Shown here in pieces: positions 1-9,321 of a stretch of DNA of 64,000 nucleotides. This DNA comes from Marixanthotalea marina (GTDB lineage Bacteria; Bacteroidota; Bacteroidia; Flavobacteriales; Flavobacteriaceae): assembly GCA_018883545.1 (NCBI GenBank), contig JAHLEH010000009.1, forward strand, positions 1 to 64,000. The letters run 5' to 3'. The notes beneath the pieces are model-generated. The model was not told where the DNA came from and made no database searches. It saw nothing but the letters and a program-made list of their open reading frames with translations. The position numbers and the translations under genes were made by a program. Every line of letters begins with the position of its first letter. Position 1 is the stretch's first letter.

Positions 1-55
1 TAAAAGACCTCATTTGAGTCTTAACATGAAAACACCTAACTTTATACACAACAAA

Positions 56-83
56 AAACCGATGAAGTTAACTTCATCGGTTT
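56..83 (-). terminator. Rho-independent terminator of the SMP-30 gene
   Basis: This is a perfect 28-base inverted repeat centred at 69/70 (arms AAACCGATGAAGTT). An A-run precedes it on the plus strand, which becomes a U-run in a minus-strand transcript. It lies about 55 bases past the stop of the minus-strand lactonase gene and closes the leftmost operon. Confidence 0.8.
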
Positions 84-137
84 AATTTAATTTTTTAAAT
101 ACTGTCAACCTATTTTAGGACGACTCAAAGTTTCTAG

Positions 138-1118
138 TTACTTCAAATTTACTCTAAACACATAATTAGTTGCTGTAATATACATTGTTTTTTCATCTGG
201 TGTAAAAGCCAGGTTTGCCACACTTAATCTGTTAAATTTTATGCGACCTATTAGTTTTCCTTTTTTAGTAAAAATCCACACTCCGTCAGGTCCAGTAGCA
301 AAAACATTCCCAGATTTATCTATTTTTAAACCATCGCAGCCTCCCATGCCTCGCTCACTAGCAACATTATAGAAAACACGTTTGTTTTTTAAATCGCCAT
401 TTTTATCTATGTCATATAAAAACCAACCTTTGTCTGGTCCATCTGTACTGGCTACAATCATGGTTTTCTTATCTGGAAAAATAGCCAGTCCATTTGGTTG
501 TGGAATAGCATCATCTTGTAGTATTACATTACCACTTTTATCCATCCTATAAACTCCTTGAAAAGACAATTCTTTTTTAGGATCGGTTAAACCGCCTTCA
601 AAACCATAGGCCGGGTCGGTAAAATATAAGTCCCCTTTACTTGACATTACTAAATCGTTAGGACTATTAAGCCTTTTACCATCATATTCACCAGCTACCG
701 TAACATAATTTTCTTCAGGAGCTGTAATTGGCGCATCCATTTTGGCTACTCTTCCATCACCGTGTTGGCAAATTAACAATTCTCCATCCTTGGTTAAATA
801 AAGTCCGTTAGACCCCATAAAACCACCTCTTGAAGCGCTGTCTGTATACCCAGAAGGCTTTAAATATTCTTCCTTCCCTCCTGCTCCAGTCCATTTATAA
901 ATAGTATTTGCTGGAACATCGGAAAACAAAAGCATTTGCTCTTTTTCAATCCACAAAGGCCCTTCGGTAAATTGGCAACCTTCTACAATTTTTTCAACTT
1001 TAGCATCTTTTGCAAAAATTCCGTTTAGTTCTTCAGAAACAAATTCAATCGTACCCATATCCTGAGCCGAAAGATTCAGTGCTAAAGCAAATAAGCTTAG
1101 TGTGATTAGTTTTTTCAT
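138..1118 (-). CDS. Exported SMP-30/gluconolactonase-family lactonase
   Basis: The 326-residue protein is a six-bladed beta-propeller of the SMP-30/gluconolactonase/LRE family, which hydrolyses sugar-acid lactones using one divalent metal. The first 19 residues (MKKLITLSLFALALNLSAQ) are a Sec signal peptide, so it acts in the periplasm or outside the cell. Metal and active-site positions of the family are visible: the Glu of FTEGPLW (about residue 53), the Asn of NSPNDLV (about 154) and the Asp of GCDGLKID (about 262). It lies 30 bases downstream of a second SMP-30 gene on the same strand and is probably cotranscribed with it. The true substrate cannot be read from the sequence. Other members of the fold are phosphotriesterase- or strictosidine-synthase-like, but the locus favours a sugar lactone. 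Confidence 0.9.
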   Translation of the reverse strand: MKKLITLSLFALALNLSAQDMGTIEFVSEELNGIFAKDAKVEKIVEGCQFTEGPLWIEKEQMLLFSDVPANTIYKWTGAGGKEEYLKPSGYTDSASRGGFMGSNGLYLTKDGELLICQHGDGRVAKMDAPITAPEENYVTVAGEYDGKRLNSPNDLVMSSKGDLYFTDPAYGFEGGLTDPKKELSFQGVYRMDKSGNVILQDDAIPQPNGLAIFPDKKTMIVASTDGPDKGWFLYDIDKNGDLKNKRVFYNVASERGMGGCDGLKIDKSGNVFATGPDGVWIFTKKGKLIGRIKFNRLSVANLAFTPDEKTMYITATNYVFRVNLK

Positions 1119-1148
1119 TTAATTCAAACAGTTTAGTGTATTAAAATT

Positions 1149-3086
1149 TTATAAGTAATTAATATACCCTTCCATATTGGTACGAATTTTATAAACCTTA
1201 CTATAGCTTACCATATAAAGGGTTTTCATGTCTTCGTCTCCAAAACAAAGGCTTACTGGGAAGGAAGGCAAATTAATCATGCCTACATATTCGCCAGTAT
1301 TGTTGAAAATTTGAACACCATAATAAGTACCTACATAAATGTTACCCATTTTATCAATGGCCATACCATCTGCACTAGAAGATCTTCCTTTTCTATTCAA
1401 AACGTCTTCAGTTAAAAATAATTTAGCAAACTGACGTCCGTTACTAATTGTGCCATCTTCATTAACATCGTAAGCCCAAATATAATTATCTTTTTCACTG
1501 CTGACTGGGTACCAAGACTCATCATCGTAACAATTGTTTATGTATAATGTTTTACCATCTGGAGATAACAAAATACCATTTGGCATAGCAAATTCATTAG
1601 GTTCTGTTATGCGAGTTATTTTACCTTCTGGAGATACATAATAAACGGCGCGACCTGGCTGAAACTTTTCTGCTTCCATAGTAAACTGTGGGTCTGTAAA
1701 ATAGAAACCACCCTTAGCGTCTGTTATAACATCATTTGGTCCATCAATAGATTTACCATCATACTTATCAACCAAAACCCTAACAACCTTTCCTTCTGTT
1801 GTCATTTCAACAACACGGTGGCCAATCATATCGCAAACAATAAGGTTTCCATTTTTATAAGGATAAAGACCATTTGCCTGCATTTTTCCTTGGGTAATGT
1901 TTTTATAACTTCCATCTGGTGAAAGTTCTACTATGGAGCTTTTACTTGGATCAGCATTCCAATTCTGGTCAAAATACATATTAGAAAAATAAACTTTTCC
2001 ATCCATCCATTTTGGTCCTTCACTAAAGGTTAATGTTGGTTCAGTTTTAGAACCATCAACCAATAACTCTGGTGTTGCATCTTCTGGTATAATGGCATGG
2101 TAAGCAGCTAAAGCAGCTTTTTCTTTCTCTAAATAATCTGCTCTTGCTGGCCAAAATATATCCAATGCATCACAGCCCAGTTCACTGATATATGCACCAT
2201 GCACCATATTTCCTGGCAAGCGCACAACATCATTTTCAGCCATATGTGCTGTACCATCTAAAATTATTTCGTCACATTCCCCTCGCAATACAAACATCAT
2301 TTGTTCTTCTGGGTGGATGTGATGTGGAAATGTTGAACCTGGATCCATAGAAATGAAGCTTAATTGTGTATTTCTACCTGAAATCAACCTGGAATAAGCA
2401 CCATCTGCTAATTTGGTTAATTGAAAATCGTATAAATCATAAACTGTATTAGACTCTAGATTAGGCTCTTGAGTGTTTTGAACGTCTGCAATGTTACTTG
2501 GTAAATTATCAATACCTAATTTTTTAAGGTAATCTAAACGCAACGGGCTTGATACTTCTAAGATTTTTGCTCCAGCATCTCCTGCAACCAAACCACTTTT
2601 AGTGCCTTTTTCCAAATAAACAAAATTTGTTTTTGGAGTTCCGCTGTGCGTACCATCTGGTGCTTCTCTTTTAATGTTAACAAGGGTTTCTGTTTTTCCA
2701 TTGATTGATAAATTAACCGAACCTTCCTGAATAAAAATAAAACTATCTGATGGCAATACAGTTTCAGGAATACTTGTATTTGGTGCAGCTTCAATAACAC
2801 TCACCATAGTACCACTTCCCCAGAAAATTTTTGCTGTAATACCTTCATTTAACTGTAAACTGTCAACATTGTTAAGGTTTTTTACTTTTCCTGCCTCAAG
2901 ATTAGAAGCCACGTTACTATCGGGCAAACCAGAAAGTTCCCTAACGGTTAATTCATGCTGACTGATAAGTTCCTGATTTACAGCATGCCATTCAGGTGTA
3001 TTTGATTCTTTACACTGAATGAACGTAAAAATAGCAACAGCAAGTAAGATACTATTTAATATCTGTTTAGTTAATTTTAAATTCAT
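1149..3086 (-). CDS. Lipoprotein fusing tandem cupins to an SMP-30 lactonase domain
   Basis: The 645-residue protein has a lipoprotein signal with lipobox FIQC (Cys at about 26). Residues about 60-185 form a cupin-like beta region without the metal-binding HxH. Residues about 215-325 form a second cupin with an intact metal motif: GSTFPHHIHPEEQ followed by PGNMVHG. Residues about 345-640 are an SMP-30 propeller with the Glu of FSEGPKW, the Asn of GPNDVIT and the Asp of SADGMAID. The usual SMP-30 protein is about 300 residues, so this is a fusion of two enzyme-like parts. It is the first gene of a two-gene minus-strand unit with the 138-1118 lactonase. The cupin might isomerise, epimerise or oxidise the acid that the lactonase releases or binds. 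That role is inference. Confidence 0.88.
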   Translation of the reverse strand: MNLKLTKQILNSILLAVAIFTFIQCKESNTPEWHAVNQELISQHELTVRELSGLPDSNVASNLEAGKVKNLNNVDSLQLNEGITAKIFWGSGTMVSVIEAAPNTSIPETVLPSDSFIFIQEGSVNLSINGKTETLVNIKREAPDGTHSGTPKTNFVYLEKGTKSGLVAGDAGAKILEVSSPLRLDYLKKLGIDNLPSNIADVQNTQEPNLESNTVYDLYDFQLTKLADGAYSRLISGRNTQLSFISMDPGSTFPHHIHPEEQMMFVLRGECDEIILDGTAHMAENDVVRLPGNMVHGAYISELGCDALDIFWPARADYLEKEKAALAAYHAIIPEDATPELLVDGSKTEPTLTFSEGPKWMDGKVYFSNMYFDQNWNADPSKSSIVELSPDGSYKNITQGKMQANGLYPYKNGNLIVCDMIGHRVVEMTTEGKVVRVLVDKYDGKSIDGPNDVITDAKGGFYFTDPQFTMEAEKFQPGRAVYYVSPEGKITRITEPNEFAMPNGILLSPDGKTLYINNCYDDESWYPVSSEKDNYIWAYDVNEDGTISNGRQFAKLFLTEDVLNRKGRSSSADGMAIDKMGNIYVGTYYGVQIFNNTGEYVGMINLPSFPVSLCFGDEDMKTLYMVSYSKVYKIRTNMEGYINYL

Positions 3087-3350
3087 TGTTTAATTAGTTT
3101 GATTAAAAACTATAAAAATAAAGATTTTTAAGGTAAATCTTGCTTTTAAAAAAGTTAAGATTTAAAAAAACACACTTATTTATCAATTCTTGTATAAGTC
3201 CTGAAAATACTGCTTGTTGGTAGTTAAAACTGTAATTTGAACCTTAGTATATTTAAAAAATACCTATATTAGTTTTCTTGTAAAAGGATTATTATTTAAT
3301 TATAGTAATGATCTAATAATAACATAATAACTAAACTTAAAAAATTTAAA

Positions 3351-3950
3351 ATGAACTTTATTGATTCTATTAAAAAAACAAAACCATTACTATTAATTCC
3401 TGCGCTATTGGTTTTAAACAGTTCTTGCAAAAACTCGCAAACGCTTTTTCAAGAAAATGCATCCGATTGGGAAAAAAGTGGAAATGCAACTTGGGAATTC
3501 TCAGACGGTGCATTAGCTGGAAGTATTACCAGAGGTAACAGTTTTGTAATGACAAACCAAAAATATGATGATTATGTTCTTGAACTAGAATTTAATCCTG
3601 ATGCGGCTATAAATTCTGGGGTTTATATCCACTGTGGTGAAAAAGTTATAAATACCGATGTTTGCTATGAAGTAAATATTTCTGATACCAATGCAAATCC
3701 TGATAATAGAACAGGTGCAATTGTGCCTATAGCTGCACCAAAGGCTACTATTGAAAGTATTGGTAAATGGAATACTATGAAGATTAAAGTGGAAGGCAAC
3801 CATTTTCAGGTTTGGACCAACGGTATTTTAACTGCCGACGCTACAGATGACAAACTTTCTGATGGCTATATTGGGCTACAAGCATTGGGCAACAACCAAG
3901 ATAATGGTGTTATAAAATTTAGAAATGTAAAAATAACGCCATTAAACTAA
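3351..3950 (+). CDS. DUF1080 (3-keto-disaccharide hydrolase-type) lipoprotein
   Basis: The 199-residue protein has a lipoprotein signal with a Cys after LLVLNSS (about residue 26). One DUF1080 domain (concanavalin-like jelly roll) fills residues about 35-197, with the typical segments ANSGVYIHCGE-like and WNTMKIKVEGNHFQVWTNG. Members of this Pfam family include hydrolases of 3-keto-glycosides, and many Bacteroidota copies are uncharacterised. It is the only plus-strand gene in the first 13 kb, transcribed divergently from the cupin-lactonase gene, with a strong bidirectional terminator after it. Surface attachment fits the rest of the locus, whose enzymes are all exported. Catalytic residues were not assigned. 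Confidence 0.82.
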   Translation: MNFIDSIKKTKPLLLIPALLVLNSSCKNSQTLFQENASDWEKSGNATWEFSDGALAGSITRGNSFVMTNQKYDDYVLELEFNPDAAINSGVYIHCGEKVINTDVCYEVNISDTNANPDNRTGAIVPIAAPKATIESIGKWNTMKIKVEGNHFQVWTNGILTADATDDKLSDGYIGLQALGNNQDNGVIKFRNVKITPLN

Positions 3951-3976
3951 TATTAAAAACTTCATTATTGTAAATA

Positions 3977-4007
3977 AAAAAACCTCTCGAAATTCGAGAG
4001 GTTTTTT
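3977..4007. terminator. Bidirectional terminator
   Basis: A 9-bp stem (CCTCTCGAA / TTCGAGAGG) is flanked by five or more A on the left and six T on the right. It lies between the convergent ends of the DUF1080 lipoprotein gene and the enolase-superfamily gene and can serve both. Confidence 0.85.
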
Positions 4008-4041
4008 GTTGAAAATAATTATGTTGAACGTTAATTATTTT

Positions 4042-5334
4042 TTAATCAAAGAACGGAGCGTCACCTCTTTTGTATTCTCTCATTGCCTCAATATTAAGGT
4101 CTACACCAATACCAGGTTTATTGGATACAGTTACGAAACTGTCTTTAACCCAATCCCCTTCATCAAATATTACAATTTTCTTGTACATATCGTTTGTATG
4201 GAAGTAAGACTGCCACTCCATTAAATGGAAGTTAGGTACTGAAGCACAAACATGTGCACAAGCCATAGCTCCTAAGAATGATGCCACCATGTGTGGAGAG
4301 AATGGTACATAATACAAGTTTGCAAGGTTTGCAATACGTTGTCCTTCACCAAGTCCACCACATTTTTGTAAATCTGGCATAACAATATCTACACCGTTAT
4401 CCAGTAATTGTTTGAAAGCATGTCCTAAATAAGCATTCTCTCCTGCAGAAATTGGTGTACTGGTTTCTTCTGCAATTGTTTTAAATGCATCGTAGTTCTC
4501 TGCAGGTATCGGCTCTTCTAACCAAGTTAAGTTTAAATCTTCAACTTTCTTAGCAATTGTTTGTGCTGTTACGTGATCGTAACGTCCGTGCATATCCACA
4601 CACAAATCAATTTTTGGCCCAACAGCTTTACGTACTGCAGCTAATTGGTCATACATTCTGTTTATCTCACCCGGACTAGCTGTCCAGTTGTATCTATCAT
4701 ATTTATCTGGATCGCCAGCATAATCTAAGTCAAACTTTAATGCATTGAATCCCCAGTTACTAATAGCATCTGTTGCTGCCTGAGCAAAATCGTCAGGTGA
4801 TGGGAATCTAACACGGTACAAAGCTGTATCACAATATACTCTTACTTTATCTCTAAATTTTCCACCTAAAAGTTGATATACTGGAAGGTCAAGTGCTTTA
4901 CCAGACAAATCCCAAAGCGCTGTTTCAATAGCTGAAAGTACGGCTACATACATACCTGCTTGGCCACCACCAAAATGTCCGGCTCTTCTAATATCTTCAA
5001 AAATTTTGTGTACGTTAAAAGGACTTTGACCTCTTAATCTACGGCCAAACCCTAAAGCAAGGCTTTCTGATCCTCTAATAGCATCTACACCTTCACCACA
5101 ACCGTATATTCCCTGGTCACTATGAATTTTAACAAAAAGGCTTCCTCCTATAATTCCACACTGAACATCTGTAATCTTTAAATCAGATGGTGCAGAAAGC
5201 TTTGGCTGATCGTCAATTTTGTTTGTATAAGTCATACCGAAAGTATCTGAAAGCGCTGTTGCTGCTCCAAATACACCGGCACTGGCGATCGCACTCTTAG
5301 TTAAAAACGAACGCCTAGAAAATGATTGTTTCAT
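4042..5334 (-). CDS. Tat-exported mandelate racemase/muconate lactonizing-family dehydratase
   Basis: The 430-residue enolase-superfamily protein of the MR/galactonate-dehydratase type removes a proton alpha to a carboxylate, typically dehydrating a sugar acid to a 2-keto-3-deoxy acid. Catalytic positions are present: K200-F-D202 at the end of barrel strand 2; metal ligands D247 (CVDMHG), E273 (LEEP) and E299 (AGEN); and D321 with H348 (SPHM) as the His-Asp dyad. The N terminus has twin arginines followed by a hydrophobic stretch (SRRSFLTKSA, then residues 14-30), a Tat signal that is unusual for this largely cytoplasmic superfamily. It is the last gene of a minus-strand unit symporter-RraA-dehydratase (35 bases after the RraA gene). 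The substrate is not determined; galactonate- or fuconate-like acids are plausible. Confidence 0.9.
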   Translation of the reverse strand: MKQSFSRRSFLTKSAIASAGVFGAATALSDTFGMTYTNKIDDQPKLSAPSDLKITDVQCGIIGGSLFVKIHSDQGIYGCGEGVDAIRGSESLALGFGRRLRGQSPFNVHKIFEDIRRAGHFGGGQAGMYVAVLSAIETALWDLSGKALDLPVYQLLGGKFRDKVRVYCDTALYRVRFPSPDDFAQAATDAISNWGFNALKFDLDYAGDPDKYDRYNWTASPGEINRMYDQLAAVRKAVGPKIDLCVDMHGRYDHVTAQTIAKKVEDLNLTWLEEPIPAENYDAFKTIAEETSTPISAGENAYLGHAFKQLLDNGVDIVMPDLQKCGGLGEGQRIANLANLYYVPFSPHMVASFLGAMACAHVCASVPNFHLMEWQSYFHTNDMYKKIVIFDEGDWVKDSFVTVSNKPGIGVDLNIEAMREYKRGDAPFFD

Positions 5335-5369
5335 AATTTTAATTTTTGTTAATTATTTTAATTTTTAGT

Positions 5370-6314
5370 TTACCAGGTTCTTTCCTTTAAAATTTCTTGA
5401 ATTTGCTCTTTAGCAACAGGCAATTCATCCATATGATCGTTTAACCATTGAGAAAAATCTTTCTCTATGTCTTCTGACCAACGTGTATCGATTTGACCTG
5501 CAGTATATTTACCTTCTCTTAAACGTTGGTGGCCAAACATATCTCTTAACCTAACAACCTCTGAGGTTTTAACGATGCGTTCTGCTAAATGAGGAGGAAT
5601 AAATACAACGACTCCCATTCTACCCAAAACAACATCTCCAGGCATTACCGTAGTTTGACGGATTAATGTTGGCTTATTGATACCCATAATCATAGTATTT
5701 GGATATCTTCCTGGATTATGATAAGAGGGATCATAACTTGTGTAATAAGAAGTAAATCCTCCTATTTCCTCTAATCCTTCAACATCCCTTAAAGCACCAT
5801 CGTATACAATACCATTTCCACTTTTTGCAAAAATAGCATTACCCACATTATCACCAATAGTAGGACCATCAAGTTTTGCTCCAAATTGGTTTACTACATA
5901 TACATCTCCTTTTTCCAACATATCGATTGGCCAAGAGTTTTGACCTCTTCTACCTTTAGCTTTTCCAACAGAATCAATAGCTTTCCACATATCATATCTT
6001 CCTGGCATAAAAATAGTTGTAAAGGCACGTCCTACTAAAACGCTATCTGGATTAATGTACTTCCATCCTTCTGCTATTTGGTGCGCATAACCTGCATTTT
6101 TCATTGTGGACCAAGCTTCTTCTACACTCACATATTTCATTCTTCGTAAAATATCGTCTGGAACTTTTGGTCTTCCATCAGGAAAGCGTTCTCCAGTCCA
6201 TGAAGGTGTAAGCGCAATCAGTTCTTCTTTACTGATAACTACATCTTGGGCATAAACCTGAGACCCAAATGTAAGAGCTATAACTGCTAATAATATTTGT
6301 TTTAGTTTTGACAT
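5370..6314 (-). CDS. Exported RraA-family aldolase/decarboxylase-like protein
   Basis: The 314-residue protein has a Sec signal peptide (residues 1-23, ending VYAQ) followed by an RraA-fold domain at residues about 75-260. This fold includes HMG/CHA aldolases, which cleave 4-hydroxy-2-oxo acids to pyruvate, and non-enzymatic RNase E inhibitors. The residues tied to aldolase activity are present: the GDN-type loop in PTIGDNVGNA and the R-D pair in YDGALRDVEG. An enzyme is therefore more likely than an RNase regulator, which would also make no sense outside the cytoplasm. It is longer than cytoplasmic RraA (about 160 residues) because of extra N- and C-terminal parts. It sits between the symporter and the dehydratase genes and would fit as the enzyme cleaving the dehydratase product. 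Confidence 0.85.
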   Translation of the reverse strand: MSKLKQILLAVIALTFGSQVYAQDVVISKEELIALTPSWTGERFPDGRPKVPDDILRRMKYVSVEEAWSTMKNAGYAHQIAEGWKYINPDSVLVGRAFTTIFMPGRYDMWKAIDSVGKAKGRRGQNSWPIDMLEKGDVYVVNQFGAKLDGPTIGDNVGNAIFAKSGNGIVYDGALRDVEGLEEIGGFTSYYTSYDPSYHNPGRYPNTMIMGINKPTLIRQTTVMPGDVVLGRMGVVVFIPPHLAERIVKTSEVVRLRDMFGHQRLREGKYTAGQIDTRWSEDIEKDFSQWLNDHMDELPVAKEQIQEILKERTW

Positions 6315-6348
6315 ACTCGTTGTTAATTTAATTTAATTGTTTTAGTTA

Positions 6349-7473
6349 TTAATGTCTTTTGAATTCTACTTCTTCAGGCTGCTCCCCTTCTGGTTGACGG
6401 TTGTGCCACCAACTTGCCAAAATGGATCCTGTAATATTCATTAAAGGTCCAAAGACAGCAGGCGCCAAACCTAAAGTAGCTATTTTTCCTAATTGGGTAG
6501 CAATACCAGACGCCAAGCCTGCATTTTGCATACCTACTTCCAACGCTACAGTTCTACAGTCACTTTCGGGCATTTTAAAGAGTCTAGCTCCCCAATAACC
6601 CAAAGTGTAACCACACATATTATGTATAAGTACAACAACAATTAATATAGGCCCAATAGCTAATAAACTATCTCTTCCTGCTGCTGTTATAATTGTTAAA
6701 ATTAAAGCGATACCAACCATAGAAACTACCGGCATAGCTTTATCAAGCCATTGTGATTTTCCACTTAATAATTTGTTGAAAATCAAACCAGCGCCAATTG
6801 GAATGATGATCATTTTAAAAATATCCCACATCATTTCCAAAACATTAATTTCTATAAGGGAACCTGCTAAAAATTTCATTAATACAGGCGTTATAAATGG
6901 TGCCAAAAGTGTAGTAATTGACGTTACCGTTAAAGAGAGCGCCAAGTTTGCTTTGGCCAAATAGCACATAACATTTGACGCCAAACCACTTGGAGAACAA
7001 CCAATCAATATAATACCTGCCGCTATTTCGGGTTCAAGTCCTGTCGCATTTGCAAGTGTTAATCCTATTATAGGCATAATCATAAACTGGCTTGCCACAC
7101 CTATAATAACACCTTTAGGTGATTTAATTACAGCAGCAAAATCCTGTATACTCATGGACGTACCCATACCAAACATGATAATCTGAATTAATGGTACTAT
7201 TAAGACTTTTAAGTTAAAACTTCCCCATTCTGTAAAATATTCAGGGTGATAGAGTGAAAGACCTACGGTTCCAAAAATTACCATTGTAAAGGATAATCCA
7301 CTCAACGTTTTATTCCCTTTAAAAGCTATGGCCAAAGCCGTGAAAAACAATAATAAAGCCCAGCCCGCATAAGGTGCATGAGTAGTAGCAACAATATAAA
7401 TGTAAGCTATTAAAAAAATTAGGGCAGCAATGTAAAAATAATTGTAAGAATTTTTAGTAGTTGTTGATTGCAT
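6349..7473 (-). CDS. Bile acid:sodium symporter (BASS) family transporter
   Basis: The 374-residue inner-membrane protein has about ten hydrophobic segments. BASS-family hallmarks are visible: IQIIMFGMGTSM (the family's GMGT-like loop), ILIGCSPSGLASNVMCYLAKAN in the first broken helix region, and EVGMQNAGLASGIA in the second crossover. The family moves organic anions with sodium; members carry bile acids, pyruvate and ketopantoate. It is the first gene of the unit with RraA (34 bases downstream) and the dehydratase. Import of the keto-acid product of those exported enzymes is the likeliest job, but this is inferred from context. Confidence 0.9.
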   Translation of the reverse strand: MQSTTTKNSYNYFYIAALIFLIAYIYIVATTHAPYAGWALLLFFTALAIAFKGNKTLSGLSFTMVIFGTVGLSLYHPEYFTEWGSFNLKVLIVPLIQIIMFGMGTSMSIQDFAAVIKSPKGVIIGVASQFMIMPIIGLTLANATGLEPEIAAGIILIGCSPSGLASNVMCYLAKANLALSLTVTSITTLLAPFITPVLMKFLAGSLIEINVLEMMWDIFKMIIIPIGAGLIFNKLLSGKSQWLDKAMPVVSMVGIALILTIITAAGRDSLLAIGPILIVVVLIHNMCGYTLGYWGARLFKMPESDCRTVALEVGMQNAGLASGIATQLGKIATLGLAPAVFGPLMNITGSILASWWHNRQPEGEQPEEVEFKRH

Positions 7474-7776
7474 ATTTGCTAATTAGTTTAGTTGGTTATA
7501 GTTAGAGTTCGCAATCGTTGTAGGTGCAAAACTCAAAAAAATTAATGGAGGTCAATTTAGTAAATTATATTTAAAAACCTAGTCTATTTAACACCTAGCA
7601 AAAAAAATTAACATTTTTTATGAATTAATAAGTTTGCTTAAAATCACAAACAAAAAACCATTTTGTAAGTTAAAACATAATTCGAGCAATTTGGTTTATT
7701 TACATACTAATAAAGAAAATTAAAAAGCCCCGCTAAGCGGGGCTTTTTGTTTATTAAGAAATAAATTTTCTTTTAT
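7474..7776. other. Non-coding gap between SusD and symporter genes
   Basis: This gap of 303 bases is very AT-rich. It holds the SusC/SusD terminator at 7722-7748 and the leader of the symporter operon, including TAATTAGTTT at 7480-7489 just upstream of its start. A clear -33/-7 promoter was not found. A weak match (CAAAACTC, 7527-7534, minus strand GAGTTTTG) is the nearest. No ORF of note. Confidence 0.5.
7722..7748 (-). terminator. Terminator of the SusC/SusD operon
   Basis: An AAAAAGCCCCGCT / AGCGGGGCTTTTT hairpin with a GC-rich stem and A/T flanks lies 29 bases past the SusD stop on the minus strand. Confidence 0.85.
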
Positions 7777-9306
7777 TTAAGGAACATCCCAAAATACTCT
7801 AGTAGTTAAAGCATTGTTAGTAGTTGTTATTCCTTGAGCAGCTCTAGCCGCAGCATAAGCATCCGGATTTGAACCACTTTCTTGTGTTGGATAAGGTACC
7901 CTTCTTACAAAACCGCCATTTAGGTTGTTATTATACAAATTAGGGCTTAACGCAGGCCAACCAGATCTTCTAAAGTTAGACCACCCTTCCAATGGGTTAT
8001 TGATATTAGATACCCAATATTCTGTATTGATTAATCTAAGTGCATCGGTAGCATTGTATGCTACTTCCGGACCTGCTATATAGTCATCTTGATCTGAAGC
8101 AGAAATTGCTCCATAATCTCCAGGATATAATGCATATTGATCCATACTTGCTCTAATACCTGCTTCATATAATACTTGAGCATCACCAGAAATCCATCCT
8201 CTAAATGCTGCTTCTGCTAATAGCAGTTTAGTTTGAGAATTTGTAAGAAAGAACCTAGGTGCTTGCGTATTAAACAACGCAAAATAATTAGGTTGTGAAT
8301 AACTTAATCCACCTTCTGGGTTTGGCCCTGGGTAATCTGGATGGTCTGTAACTGTAACATCACTATAACCAACGGGAAAACCCTGTTGTTCAGACAATGT
8401 TACGTCTGGTGGAGTTAACAACACAGTATTTGGGTTAAAATATTTTCCTGCAACATATACAGAACGAGGATCCTCAGTTAATTGGTATTGGTCTATTAAA
8501 GGCTTTTCTAAATAATAGTAATAAGGGTTATTATTACTAATACCATTCATACCATTACTGTAGAACTCATTCCAAAACAATACAGCATCATCATCGTTTG
8601 TCTGCATCACACCTCCAGCGAATGCCTCAGATACAATACTAGCGGCCTTGCTTGCATTCAACTTAGAATAACGCATACCCAATCTCAATAATAATGAATT
8701 ACCAAACCGTCTCCATTTTGTAACATCTCCATCAAACAAAAGGTCTCCCGCTACTGCTGGGTTACTATTATTCAATTTAGAAACAGCATCTTTAATCTCA
8801 GCATACAAATCATCATATATAGCTGTATCGTCATCATATTTAGGTGTAAAGTTTCCATCTAAAAACGCTCTACCGGCTTCACTGTAAGGAACATCACCAT
8901 GGGTATCTACCAAGTTCATAAAAATTAATGCTTTCCATAAACGCATGGCACTTTTTAAGTTTAAAGTACTTGGGTCGTTATCCAAAAGCTCTAATGCTTG
9001 TACAAGGTTTTTTATTGGCCCACCATAATTACCCCATCTTATTTGATTGAAGTTATTATTGTTTTCGTTAAACTGAAACCCAGAAGTTGCTCCCAAATCG
9101 TAAGCATTTTGAAAATACTGAGCAATGGTTGCTTCCCCTTCCCAAGATCCAAAACTCAAACCTACAATTGTGTTGGCAAAAATAAATTCTGGATCGAGCT
9201 CATTAATTGCATAAGGGTTTGTGTTCACTTCTTCGAACCCCTTATCACACCCCGTGAATGCCAATATGACACAACACGAAATAATTATACTCTTTATTGT
9301 TTTCAT
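7777..9306 (-). CDS. SusD/RagB-type nutrient-binding outer-membrane lipoprotein
   Basis: The 509-residue protein has a lipobox ending LAFTGC (Cys20). The text after it (DKGFEEVNTNPYAINELDP) and the TPR-like helices that follow are typical of the SusD-like group common beside flavobacterial SusC. It forms the surface lid that captures ligand over the SusC barrel. It follows the susC-like gene by 15 bases and closes the operon before a strong terminator. No glycoside hydrolase or polysaccharide lyase lies nearby, so the ligand is probably a small sugar acid, lactone or oligomer released elsewhere rather than a polymer degraded by this locus. Confidence 0.92.
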   Translation of the reverse strand: MKTIKSIIISCCVILAFTGCDKGFEEVNTNPYAINELDPEFIFANTIVGLSFGSWEGEATIAQYFQNAYDLGATSGFQFNENNNNFNQIRWGNYGGPIKNLVQALELLDNDPSTLNLKSAMRLWKALIFMNLVDTHGDVPYSEAGRAFLDGNFTPKYDDDTAIYDDLYAEIKDAVSKLNNSNPAVAGDLLFDGDVTKWRRFGNSLLLRLGMRYSKLNASKAASIVSEAFAGGVMQTNDDDAVLFWNEFYSNGMNGISNNNPYYYYLEKPLIDQYQLTEDPRSVYVAGKYFNPNTVLLTPPDVTLSEQQGFPVGYSDVTVTDHPDYPGPNPEGGLSYSQPNYFALFNTQAPRFFLTNSQTKLLLAEAAFRGWISGDAQVLYEAGIRASMDQYALYPGDYGAISASDQDDYIAGPEVAYNATDALRLINTEYWVSNINNPLEGWSNFRRSGWPALSPNLYNNNLNGGFVRRVPYPTQESGSNPDAYAAARAAQGITTTNNALTTRVFWDVP

Positions 9307-9321
9307 AAATATTCTTTTTTT

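Noticed and set aside
5370..6314. RNase E activity regulator (RraA) annotation taken literally
   Set aside because: The protein has a signal peptide and the aldolase-type residues, so a cytoplasmic RNase regulator is unlikely.
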